NCBI GenBank assembly: GCA_038087015.1
Contig: JASBNA010000025.1
Location: 248,001-312,000, forward strand
Origin: Cerrena zonata
Lineage: Eukaryota > Basidiomycota > Agaricomycetes > Polyporales > Cerrenaceae
Reading direction: 5' to 3'
DNA length: 64,000 nt
Both the position numbers and the translations under genes were made by a program. The notes below the pieces were generated by a model. That model made no database searches. It was not told the DNA's origin and saw nothing but the letters and a program-made list of their open reading frames with translations. Below are positions 26,001 through 37,513 of the stretch, piece after piece; position 1 is the stretch's first letter; each line of letters opens with the position of its first letter.

Positions 26001-27434
26001 CTAGGTATTCCTGCGGAATGAAACGTGGCGCTTAGATCGGCAGGATGCCAAGAAACCGTGCTAACATTAGGAAGGTGGGATTTGGGTATCAGGTAGCGTT
26101 GCGAAAAGCCTCAGCACAGTGTACGCAGAATCGACGATCGTGTAGTTTGGAAGGTGCTGGCAGTTGAAGAAAAAAAAACACGTCGAAAACGCGTGCTCTA
26201 GCCTGCCGGTTGCAGCCACGTGATCGAAATTGCAAAATCATTTTGCGATAATCATTTTCAAGGTAACTTTGCCGTCACTGCAATCATTGCACAGCACTTT
26301 TATATCAGCCCTTCTTGTCACTGTCTTGTCATCTTTGCCAAACGAGAGGACGAATATGATTGTATGATTATGCTTGCATGATTCTCTGCATTATGTTCCC
26401 TCGCAGAACGCCCTCAATATCTGCTACTGGACCCACACCGAGCAAGCTCTAAGGTAATGCTAGGCGTATAGCTAAGGCTGTGGCACAGGGGCCGTTGTCA
26501 TTCACATTTGGCTGAAAAATATATCGTATATAAGGTCTAGAGCTCTCCTATCGTCTCTGAGCTTGATGTCTATATGGTATCTTGATCGATCGTTGTTTGA
26601 AGTTGAGGAATATCACGCTACCCCACAGCCTGAGCACTGGGCTGACTCGGAGTAAGGAGTAGATAACTCTTGGTACGTTCATCCGAGTAGTGATCTATGC
26701 ATTTCATCTTTGACCAACATCTTTCGGCTAGATTGCGACGTTTGGAGTTGACTTTGAATATTACACCCAATGCTCCTTCTAGCCTTCAAGTTTACTCAGA
26801 TACGATTCCAAATAGTGTATTTCGAGTTCTTATCAAATTTGGCGCAGTTGTGGATTCACTCGCTCGCCATGGTCGTCTACAACACCTATCATGCGGTCCG
26901 TTGCATTCCGCTTCTCCATCTGCTGACTCAGCCGGAATTCGATGTCTCATTTCTGATGATTCCAGCAGTCAGGTGTTTCCTTCTGTTTCCTGAAACAATA
27001 GAAGTTACCATTCATCCAAATGTGTTTTGACTCACATACTCCTCCTTTACATATACCTCGACCTCATAATGCGCTCCTAAATCATTCCATATGATCAACT
27101 GTGGAATGCGAGCTTTCAAATCTCCTCGTTGGGTCCACGTACGGAAGTCCGCTTCCCTGGGTAGACAGGCTTCGGAATCTCAAGGTTTCGCGTCTGATGT
27201 TGAGGATGCATTTTTTTTACATACAGTCAGGCCATTCGCATTCCCCTAATGGCTCGGTTCTGCGGACCGTCGCAAGGTTTATCGGGTTCAAGTTGGCATT
27301 TAGTGCCGACTACAGTGGCATCCGGCTCAGTCACAGGTCGTTGGATGGTATTTAAAAAGGGCAATTAGTTCTCTAATCTTCCTTGTGTACTTCCTAAGCA
27401 CGCTTGGTTGTGCTTGGTCTGTCAGTTAACCGTC
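20005..27434. other. 7.4-kb stretch without a recognisable gene
   Basis: The first kilobase is the C-rich promoter side of the GATA factor. From about 21 to 27 kb only short, mutually inconsistent open stretches occur. A minus-strand segment near 22130-22330 has a weakly membrane-like reading. No family could be assigned, and splicing did not extend any of them convincingly. No LTR, terminal repeat or tRNA was seen. The stretch could hold decayed transposon or non-coding RNA sequence. The last few hundred bases are the sugar-transporter promoter. Confidence 0.4.
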
Positions 27435-29706
27435 ATGGCACCCTTGTGTGGTCGACGTCTGTATTATACCATCAATGCTGGTATGTACTCCTCGACCCTC
27501 GATCGGGTGCACTGATATCATAGAGTTGTTTAGTTGCCGGACTTGCGATTTTCTTGTAAGCTATGCTGCCCAGTGTTTTTTTCCAGCTTTACTAACCTCC
27601 CGTCTACAGCTTTGGCTATGATCAAGGGATGATGGGAGGAGTAAATGTAGCTCCGGATTACGTTCGAACAATGAAACTTGGCTTCTCAACGTTCGTCAAA
27701 TTAATGTTTCTCGAGGCAATCATTTTCCTAAGATTTGCTTCTACAGATACAAGGGTCCTGCTGAAGGATATGTCGCTACGATTACGGAGCCAACTCGACA
27801 AGGAGGCATAGTCAGCATATACTATTTTGGAACCCTACTTGGTTGCCTCCTTGGTGGTGTCGTTGGAGATAGGTGAGTCTCCAGTGTTTATAGCATCTGA
27901 CCTAGACATCCCTCTAATTAACGTCCCCCAGAATTGGACGTCTCAAAGGAATGATGGTGGTTTGTACATTTACTCTGTGTTTTCATCTTATGACGTTTAC
28001 TATAGGTTATTCTAGGCCAGTGTCTGGGTTCTTCTTGGCGCAGCATTACAGGCCTCGGCTCAAAATATTGCTTGGTGTGTATTTCAGTGTTCTTGGCTAG
28101 AATATCTATCCATCTGAATTTGTATCATCAGGATGTGCTGTGCTCGTATCATCAATGGGATCGGGACAGGATGCCTCAATGCTATAGTGCCGGTCTGGTC
28201 TGCAGAGGTTGCTACACATACGTCCCGAGGTGCCTTCATCGCAAGCGAGTTCACCCTGAATATCTTTGGTGTGGTCATCGCATACTGGCTTGAATTTGGA
28301 ATGGGGTTTATTGGGGACGGGAATACTCAAGTCCGGTGGAGGGTACGTCGAATATCTTGTTGTTCTTCGTTCCGCTTTTCAGAATTTGACAACGGATGCA
28401 GTTTCCTGTAGCGTTTCAGATCCTTCCTATTCTAGGCTTCATAGCATGTCTGCCCATGATGCCCGGTTGGTTTATCCAAAATTCTACGTCCATCTCGTAT
28501 CTAATAATGTAACCACTGTAGAATCTCCACGTTGGCTAGCGAAGGTGGGACGAAATGAAGAGGCCCGCGTCATTCTTGGGCGACTTCGTTCCGAAGATGG
28601 TAACCCCGAGGCTGCTCGAGCTGTTGCCGAATACGAAGATATTATCGCTGTCGTTGCTCTCGAACAGGAGCATTCAAAGAGAAACTCGTACATCTCGATG
28701 TTCTTCAGCCTTCATGACGATGGTTTGCATATTGCGCGCAGAGTCCAACTATCTATTTGGCTACAAATTATACAGGAGTATGTCCGACCTTCATACCGAA
28801 TTATTTGTTTTATGATGATTGACATCCTTCCGATCGCTAGATGGGTTGGTATTGCGGCTATCACTGTATATGCACCGACTATATTCTCGGAAGCAGGATA
28901 CAGTTCTCGAAAGTCACAATGGCTGAGTGGTCTCAATGATGTGCGTACCAGTGGAACTTGAAGTCTTCATACTGGCTGACTGTTTGTCCAGATAACGTAT
29001 ATGTTCAGTACGCTCATGGCTGTTGTTACCATCGATCGCTGGGGGCGTCGTATCGGACTCTACTGGGGTGCGGTTGGCCAAGGCATTTCTCTTATCCTTG
29101 CAGGCGCTTTCAGTCGCTTGCTCAAAGACCACCCTGATCATGCAGCACAATATGGAGGAGCTGCTGCATTCTTCGTGTTCCTTTACACAGCAATCTTCGG
29201 AGCGACGTGGTTAACGATTCCATGGGTATATCCGACCGAGACATTCCCTCTCGAGGTTCGAGCGAAGGGTAATGCTTTTGGTGTCGTTGGATGGTCTATC
29301 GGTAACGGGTACGTTCTCTCATTCCAATACACTTATCGTACGTTAACAATTGTGCAGATGGCTGACCTTAATGAACCCTGTCATGTTCTCCCGAATTGGA
29401 GAGAATACGCTGCATATATTCGGGGCCATCAATTTCCTTAGTATCCCCATGGTCTGGGCGTTGTATCCCGAAACTGCTAATAGAACTCTAGAAGAAATGG
29501 TCAGTCGTCATTCTGTTTCGTTGTTGGAATAGCGACTGATAACCTTCTACCTCCAGGATCTTCTTTTCGCGAGTAAGAGCCCATGGGTATGGGACGAAGA
29601 AGAACATTTCCGCAAACTCAAAGCCGAGAATGCACACCTGACTCACGTCAGTCAACACGAGAAGAAAGTTTTAGATCCACCTAGGACCCCTTCTGAGGAG
29701 AATTGA
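27435..29706 (+). CDS. MFS sugar transporter (hexose/quinate-type)
   Basis: Plasma-membrane proton-sugar symporter of the major facilitator superfamily. It starts at the ATG at 27435 (MAPLCGRRLYYT). The first transmembrane helix carries LFGYDQGMMGG. Family signatures follow in order: GGVVGDRIGR, ESPRWLAKVGR (near 28530), the extracellular-half motif DRWGRRIGLY (near 29035), PWVYPTETFPLEVRAKG (near 29222) and PETANRTLEEMD. The cytoplasmic tail ends PPRTPSEEN. Twelve transmembrane helices are expected and hydrophobic segments match. About eight introns interrupt it. A diverged, broken paralogue with the same intron positions lies at 42.6-43.9 kb. The substrate cannot be fixed from sequence. Confidence 0.9.
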
Positions 29707-30005
29707 AAAAGAAGGAGATTAGATTAGGTTGGAAATGCCTGTTCTTGTACGTCTCGGGGACCTCGAGCCAGCATCAATGTCCATTCATAGATCAAGAGAA
29801 GCGTTAGTGTAAGTAGAATTACGAATGTGCACGATCTAGTCGTGGAGATGTAAATAAACCTTTCAAACCGGTGTGGAGCATATGTTTCGGAACACCTGCA
29901 GGGACGAGGAGCACGGGAAATGGTATATCATGTCGGAGATATAAGTACAAAGAGACAACGGTTGTGGACAATGAAGAATACAAATACAAAAATAGGAACC
30001 TAGAA

Positions 30006-31080
30006 CTAGTCTGCTAGCTTGGGAAGGACTGTGATCAGTTGATCCATATTCAAGAATTGCACCCAGGTCTCCAGGGACTTAGCGTCTCTTTGCCAGATGA
30101 ATTTGGACTCTGGCCACCCTCTGAAGAAGGCACAAGCACATTGGTACTTCTCTTCAGTCGATGTTTCTGCTTCGCGAATGACTGTATTTCCTTGCCAGAT
30201 ACGGAACTCCCATCCCGATAATGGTCGATTGTCACCGAAAATCTTCTCGCCAGCGACATTGAACTCCAAACGGGTGTAATCGAACCCCGCTGGCTGTCCA
30301 ATAGCATTCAGATAGGCTTGTTTCAAAGCTAGTATAAGGCAAAGACGTCGTAGAATGACATCGTCTCTGTCACCTAACGACTCAATCTCTGCCGGCGTCA
30401 GCTGTAAGAAAGTATCGTGGGTCAGCACATGAATACAGGATAAAAGAGGATATTATTGCCAACCTTGTGGTATTGAGATTCAGCCCAGTCAGTGACAGAC
30501 ATGTTGCGAGGTTGTGTTGAAAGCATCTGAACGCCCAAGCCGATTGAGACTACTTCTCGTTGGCGGCCTTGGACCATGGCCATGCCAACCAGGGATTCAT
30601 CATGGGTTACATGGTAGCCTATAAGTGACTTCAAACGTCGTACAGGATCCATGTTGCGATCCAAAGCCTGAGCGATAAAGGTCTATTAGTAAAGTTTACG
30701 GGCGAGAAAACAATCCATACATGCCTGTTCTATCCAGTGTTTCCCGTTGGGTAGCATATTATCCCTCCATTTGGAGCGGGGTATCCGGCGATGCCTCATC
30801 ATAAGAAGTGGCATCAGGTATGTGACAGTATTGACTAAATAACGTTTGTAAGTCAAAAACACAATTAGAGAACTCAAGAGTGCCACTGATCACTGACTCG
30901 CTGTCTGTCTATTTCCGGGTTCGTATAAAATATTGGCATGAGGAACACATATCTGCACAGTTTGGTAGCATTTCTCGTATTCCTATGTTCATGGAAGAAT
31001 AGGTGAACCTAGAAGGTCGACGCGTACGATCGATCGAGGACACTCACCTCGGGTGTAAGATCTCGATTATACCATAGCAT
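30006..31080 (-). CDS. 4'-phosphopantetheinyl transferase-like protein (Sfp type), metal site altered
   Basis: Sfp-type enzymes move phosphopantetheine from CoA onto carrier proteins of fatty-acid, polyketide, NRPS and lysine pathways. From the ATG at 31080 (MLWYNRDLTPE) the protein has RRHRRIPRSKW-like and LPNGKHW blocks, the substrate motif VTHDESLVGMAM (near 30605), and ALKQAYLNAIGQPAGFDYTR (near 30300). It ends VLPKLAD at 30006. These order and match the family. Two acidic positions that usually bind magnesium look changed. The motif usually read as G-V/I-D-V is GLGVQ here, and the K-E of the K-E-A-Y motif is K-Q. Either this is a lineage variant or an inactive paralogue. Four or so introns are needed, and the second exon was not fully resolved. 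Confidence 0.72.
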
Positions 31081-32068
31081 CCATACTAAGATTGGACAAT
31101 CCATAGTTCACAATATGCAAGATGGTAACTAAGAAGGGGTAGGTTTTGCGGGGGGATGTACAAACCAGAAACTTGAAATGTCTGGTACTTATACACCAAA
31201 AATTGCTAAGCGCCTTGGGTCAAATGTTCCCTTTGTCGCGTTGCCACAATGCAAACAAAGAGCCCAGCAGGGATACTGAGGTACGTACTTCAGGGACTAC
31301 TTATGAGAGAAAGAGGAAAAGGTCTGACAAGGACGGCATGTATAACATGGTGATGATAGACACGTCGAGAACGAACCTGCCCACTGCGCCACGCCCCGAT
31401 TATCTGATCGTTGTACAGGGGAAGTAATTTATTTGTTCTAGCTGATTCCAACGGAGTACAAACAATGGCTCTTCAGAAGGCGTATTCTTACATGGGATAT
31501 GTTAATTTCGTCCAAACTCTAGACTGACTGTATTCAGGGTCGAGTACAATACTGCAAGAAGACACCCGCAGCTCTGATATTAGTAGTTGGAATGTTCTCG
31601 GTACTTCGGAGTACAAGATCCTTCGAGACATTATTCTGGATAGGTGGTGACCAGGGTCTCGGACATAAACATCTCTATATTGGAAAAGAAGGCAGGGAAG
31701 TGCCTCGTGGCATAGTGGTGGATCTGCAGCAAGTAAAATGGTTGTCTTGTATTGCGGTCTCGTGTAAAGAGCGTGTTCAGGAGGAAAATACCGAGGAAGC
31801 GACCGATACTGTGCCATGACTCACTCCGGATAGTCATAGTACTGTACTTGGTACCAAGTTGTTTCTCTACAAGTTGGAGTTTATACTAAACAATACCAAA
31901 CCGTGAGAATTTTGGACAGGTGACGTACATACTAGTACTCTAGTAGCATATGATTGAACCAACCAGGCCGGTCCTCGCGCTCACGTAGTAAATCGAGCTG
32001 ACATTCCCGTCATAACGAATGGCAAGTATATAAACGAATGCCGTTGGGAATCAGTCACAACATACATC
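31081..32068. other. Divergent intergenic region, no gene recognised
   Basis: This 1-kb spacer holds the promoters of the minus-strand transferase and the plus-strand acyl-CoA oxidase. Short open stretches on both strands show no family resemblance. Confidence 0.4.
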
Positions 32069-34824
32069 ATGACGGACAAAGCTATCTCCTTGAACGATCA
32101 GACTGCAAAGGATATGCTGGAGGCTCGAGCTCGCTCCCATATCCACACTCAAAGGATTAAGGAGTTCTTGCATGGTAATCCTTATTCATGGGCAAGGTAT
32201 GTCAACACTGAATATTAATATGTTTACAGGAGGTCACGACGCATGGGAGGAACACTCTAGTGTTGTCTCTTTACTCTCAACGAACCCAGTATTTGACAAG
32301 AATGAAAGGTCAGTGCCTCATCTAGCCCAGAACAGAACTCTCACACAACATCTAGGTTGTACCTGTCGCGAACTGAGCGTTATGAAAGATCGTTCATGCT
32401 TGTGAATGAGTTACAATCCATGAAAGAACATCACGCCTGGTCTCCGAGCCAATATACGAAAGCAAGTAACCTCCTTGACGAACCTATAGCCATGGACCTG
32501 CACGAGACCGGTATGTAGCAGGCAGTACTTGGAGTTAAATAATAATCTCTAACTTGTCGCAGCCTTTGCACCCGTCTTCCTAGCGCAAGGTTCTCCAGAA
32601 TTATTGGCCAAATATAGTGACCTGATAGTCAACCGTGGAATATTGGGGTAAGCTGTAATCAGCTGTGTATGACGCATCAAACTCAGAGAGGAGAAATCAG
32701 CTGCTACCTTCAGACTGAACTCGGCCATGGTTCTAATGTAGCAGGGTTAGAAACTACAGCCACTTATATTCCGGAAACCCAGGAATTTGAACTTCACTCT
32801 CCAACGCTGACGAGCCGAAAGTGGTGGGTTGGTGCTTTGGCCCGTACAGCAACTCATGGTGTAGTACAAGCGCAACTGATTCTCCCAGGAGGGAAAGCAG
32901 TTGGACCACACTTGTTCTTCGTGCAGTTGCGTTCGCTCGGTCGGTACCAATATTCTTATATTCTCGAAATGGTCTAATGGTATCGTTGACTCATACAGAT
33001 GATCATAAAGTACTCCCAGGTATAACACTGGGTGACATAGGTACTTCCTTGGTCTCAAATCTACTTTATCATACTTATATAAATTATAGGTCCTAAGGCT
33101 ATGAGCGGATTCCCAGCAGTGGACAACGGGTTTGCGTCATTTGATCGCGTACACATCCCGAGAGAACATATGCTGTCCAAATTCGCCCAGGTTACCAAGT
33201 CGGGAGAGTATGTACAACCGCCTCATGCAAAGATGAGCTATGGAGGAGTAAGTTTATCACGATGCTTCAAGAGGCATACATTGACATGAGATAGATGGTT
33301 TATATCCGTGCACAGCAAGTACATTCCCAGAATGTTAGGAGCTACTACTAAAGGTATATTTACAGAATCGCTAGTCGAGCGGGATGGAACATTGCGAAAG
33401 GTATTTCGCTGTGAAACGAGAAGTTTTTGTGATATCCACTCACATCTCTTTAGCTGCTACAATCTCTATTCGATACGCCACAGTACGTAGACAAGGTAAT
33501 CGAGGATCCGATGGACTCGAACAACAGATCATCAGCTACCCTTCCGTCTATAACCGTCTGCTACCCATTCTCTCTCGAGCCTATGTATTCATTCTTTTAG
33601 GGCATAATCTGGTAAGTCACGACCATGCTAATAGTATAGCTAACTGCTTTTTTAACTCGTGTTCAGGTGGAAACATTCACTTCCATGTCTGCTAAACTCT
33701 CCGCTGGCGATACATCTGTCCTCGCCGAAATGCACGCTATTACTAGCAGTCTCAAAGTGCTCACCACCAGCACGAGCGTCCAGGACATTGAAATCGCAAG
33801 ACGTGCCTTAGGGGGTCACGGTTATAGCGCATTCGCTGGTTTAGGTCGTATATACGCAGACAACCTGCCGAGCGTCACGTCCGTAATACCAACTGTTTTC
33901 TCATCATCATTCTCGACTGACTCTTTGATGTAGCTACGAAGGTGACAACTTCGTCCTTGACCAACAAGTAGCAAGGGCTGCGGTAAAGGCTTATAACACA
34001 TTCATATCTAAACCAGAAGCTGAGTCGAATTTGTCGCCTTCGACACAATACCTCCGTACCCTGGGCGATATACGCTCTACAATACCTGCCACGTCCTGGA
34101 CAGATCCTCAAGTCCTTGTAAACCTCCTCGAACGAAGAGCGGCAAAGGCGGTCCAACACCACGTCAAGCACCTTGACAACCCCGACGCGGGTGCTAATCA
34201 ACGAGTCTCTCGAGCCGTTGGAGAAGCTTTTGTTGCAGCACAAACACTGAATTCAATTGGCACCATACCTGCAGTCTTATCGAAACCAGAGTTAGATGCC
34301 GTCACTAGCCTGTTGATCTTAGTAAGTCCCGAATACACATATGGGCCTACGATGACTGACAACACCCCTAGTATTTATTAACGACGGTTGAAGCGGCACT
34401 TGTGGACCTCTATCAGTTTGGTCTGATTCAAAGCGGGAGCGAGGACATGGATCCTGCCTCTGAGATCCGAGCGACGATCAAGGACATTTGTGCCAGAGTT
34501 CTACTTCACTCTATCGCGCTTACAGATTCGTTCGGTTTCTCGGACTGGGAGTTAGATAGGTAAGAACATTATCTATATCTCAATAACACACAAAAAGGCT
34601 CACTAGTATCAGTGCTCTTGGTGTACATGATGGGCGTGTGTACGAGGCACTATGGAACAAAGCACAAACAGAGCCCCTCAACAAGTCAGAGCTTCCTCCA
34701 GGCTACTTTGTACGTATCAATTCTATCGCCGGTGTGACGCATACTTACACTTGTCCAGAATTATCTGAAACCTATTCTGGATCGCGGACAGCGCCTTGCT
34801 TCCAAGAATAAGTCGAAACTCTAA
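32069..34824 (+). CDS. Peroxisomal acyl-CoA oxidase
   Basis: FAD enzyme that performs the first step of peroxisomal beta-oxidation, acyl-CoA to trans-2-enoyl-CoA with H2O2. It starts at the ATG at 32069 (MTDKAISLNDQ). Signatures in order are NPVFDK, TELGHGSNVAGLETTATY (near 32715-32765), SRKWWVGALARTATH, RQGNRGSDGLEQQ, RRALGGHGYSAFAG and the catalytic-glutamate region TYEGDNFVL (near 33932). The C-terminal acyl-CoA oxidase domain ends KNKSKL. The final SKL is a canonical type 1 peroxisome targeting signal. About ten introns occur. Between MVYIRAQQ (ends 33318) and IASRAGWNIAK (from 33366) no GT-AG pair keeps frame, so one base may be missing or extra there. The rest of the gene is well conserved. 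Confidence 0.85.
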
Positions 34825-35057
34825 GTGTTGTGTGCCGCTTTGATAATGAAAGGCTGGTATACAACATGCTTTGAGTATTTCGTTTCAATCACTTATGTGC
34901 ATACTTCATCGAGGATATTTGACAGACTGGATGCTAGGTTTACTGCCCTTCATCTCGAACGTTTATAGTGACATCTATTTCCTATGTAAAGACAAAGCTC
35001 TCAACTGTAATTGTACCTATATGACTCACCAATTGACCAGTGTCCAATCATTAAAAG

Positions 35058-36521
35058 TTATGAATCATCCTCGGATACATCCCCAGTTTCAAACGTTTTT
35101 ATTTCCTCTATATGTTCATCGTCAAGTATCCTCTGCATCTTCCATTGGCCTTCCTTTCCATATTGCTCAGATCGAATAATGTAGTCCTTAATCTCGCCAC
35201 CGCCAGCAATACGAATCTCGACCTTCCCCAGAGATGGGACTTCCTGCGCTAGATACGAGGAAAAGTCTGTCAAGTCGATTCGGCGCCGAACAGCTTCCGC
35301 TAGGTCTTTTTTGTTTGCCCTAATATTGACGCGGAGAAAATCTGCCTTGACCCTTCTTAAATGACGGTGCAAATAATTCTGTTCCATTCGCGTCAGACAG
35401 GGTTCGAGTCAAGATGGTCCGGATGTGCGTACCTGCAAGTTAACAGCCCTGCTTGCAAAAGTATCTGGGTCAATGGGTGGGTTTTTTGAAGTCGCCTCCA
35501 AACTAATATCGACCATTTCGAAACGATGATCCACATTTCTGAAGAGTTTAAAGAGGTCAGAGAAGACTTCTACTGAAGAGCCCGACCTTTCAAACGTAGT
35601 TGCAGGACAATCCTCAATTATTTTCTGGAAGCATTTGAGACCGCATTCTTTCTGAACCTGCCATATGTTCAAAACTTCTACAGGGCGATCCAGACCCAGT
35701 CCGTACAATACTTCGGCGTGTCCAGAGATTTTGGTTACCGACCACTTCTTAAGTGGTGGATTATTCTTGTTCGTATATCGACAATCTTTGATATGTTCTG
35801 GATCGAGGTTCGAAGCGCGGCCAGATTCGCAGGTTAGTTGTCTTAATACAGGGAACCAAGATGCGAGCGAACGATAGACCTTCTGTTCGGATTGCCATAC
35901 GGGATTGAGCCGCAGACTGACCAGTGCTGTAAAGGTGGTCTGGTTTGGGTACTGCGCGAGCATATCCAAAGATGTGTAGTCCAATGACAAATGCTCCAAC
36001 GTTTTGGCAAAGGGACAAATGGATACAGTCCAATCGATGACCGAAGCGACTTCGTTCACTATGATGGCGGTCAACGGAGATTGCATAGCGAAGAGCATGT
36101 CAGCGCAGGTTTGACCAGCATGATGGAAATGGATCCCTAGAATCCCTGGATGGGAAGATATAGCGTTAACTAGCCTTGGGAATGCCCTCAGCAATTTCTC
36201 CGCCGAACGGATGACTAGCTTTTTCAGCTTGACTGCATGCTGTATAATGGCAACTACCACGGGCTCGTGCAAACTGGCGACCGGGCGTGGGAGGTCTGTT
36301 ATATTGATGGCAATGTCAACCAGTAAACCAGCACGGGTGACGATATCGCCCTGCATATAAGTACAGATGGGGACGAGGGTGTCGGGGGTGAGATTGGCCC
36401 TCACCCACGGGGTTTCCTTAGGTCCTGAAATCCCAGGAGGAGGAGCGATGTATGCGATTGGGGCGGGAGGTTGGTATGGTGCTTGAAAAGGGAGTTGCCC
36501 GGATGGCCACTGGTAATCCAT
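35058..36521 (-). CDS. F-box/LRR-like orphan protein of Agaricomycetes type
   Basis: Two exons. Exon 1, from the ATG at 36521 (MDYQWPSGQLPF), is long and uninterrupted. Its N-terminus is Pro-rich. It then carries LRR-like helices and strands such as LKKLVIRSAEKLLRAFPRL, LEHLSLDYTSLDML and FTALVSLRLNP. The exon ends AVNLQ at a GTACG donor, and the frame resumes NYLHRHLRRVKADF in exon 2, which stops at 35058. No F-box is visible at the N-terminus. The layout is typical of the large family of F-box-like and leucine-rich orphans in mushroom genomes, but the function is unknown. It is convergent with the acyl-CoA oxidase. Confidence 0.7.
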
Positions 36522-37513
36522 GGTGTGATGAAAGAGGATCTATAAATTTGATGCGATGAGTGGCATCTCGCGATACATAAGATAGAACCAACTCTTTGTC
36601 TTTGCCTTTCGGATGGTAATCCAGAAAGGGGTAGTTTCTGAGTCAAAGTGGAAGGACTCTCAGACGTAACACAAAGAAGCGAAGCTAAAATATATGGAGA
36701 AGAATACAAGGTGCAATGGGGATGCTATTAAATCCTGTAGTGACTTTGAGGAGAAGAATGAGATCAACTTGGCCTCAATGGTGGCGGAGTTCGTGCTGAT
36801 AAGATATCACGATATGCACGAGGCACACGCTCCCATCATTACTGACTTGACGTTGTTTACATGTACCATTTCCAGAATCTGGAAGGTATTCCTGATCCTT
36901 TGTAGAAGGGTGTGAGTCAATGTCTACCACCATGCGGATCAAATCATAGGATCTGCTAATGCGTCTGAGTTTGTTAAAAGAGGTAGCTCGAGTAGGCATA
37001 ACAATTGTTTTCTTTTTGAAGCAAACGATCGATGATCCAGGTACGAGGCCCAGGATGGGCACGGGAAACGAGCTGCCCACGCCATACCTTCTCTCATCAG
37101 AAGATGTTCGGGACTTCGTCAGGATACATGAAGTATTATCTGAGACGAGTCTGAGAACCATATTCTTTTTGAAGTGGTGTCCGTACAGAGACCAGTACGT
37201 CGGAATCATCTGACCCTCAACCACAGAAGCTGATATAGTTCTAGCTCTCTGTCTTCAACTCGCTAAAAACAGTGTTAGTGATCCAGGAAATGTACTTAAA
37301 TTGCGTACCAACGTAAATAGTTAGTCTCGCCTTCAGTCCTAGTCAGTATTGAACTTCATAATCATCTTTTCGTTTAATTTCCTTCTACCTACTTCAAGAG
37401 CTACAACAGGGACGTGATACATCGTAATAAAGAACGTAAAACCATCTAACAACACACTCAATGGATACACTTCTCTCGCATAGGAAAAATCAAGCAGATG
37501 CAAAACGAAACGT
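36522..37513. other. Intergenic, no gene recognised
   Basis: This 1-kb spacer lies between two minus-strand genes. A minus-strand open stretch at 36775-37224 starts without an ATG and has no recognisable domain. The eEF1B gamma 3' UTR should lie near 37300-37513. Confidence 0.4.

Noticed and set aside
35395..35410. GGTTCGAGTC, like a tRNA B box
   Set aside because: No A box or acceptor-stem pairing upstream; it lies inside the intron of the F-box/LRR-like gene.
36775..37224. 149-residue minus-strand open frame
   Set aside because: It starts on GTG, shows no family resemblance and no flanking splice sites extend it.
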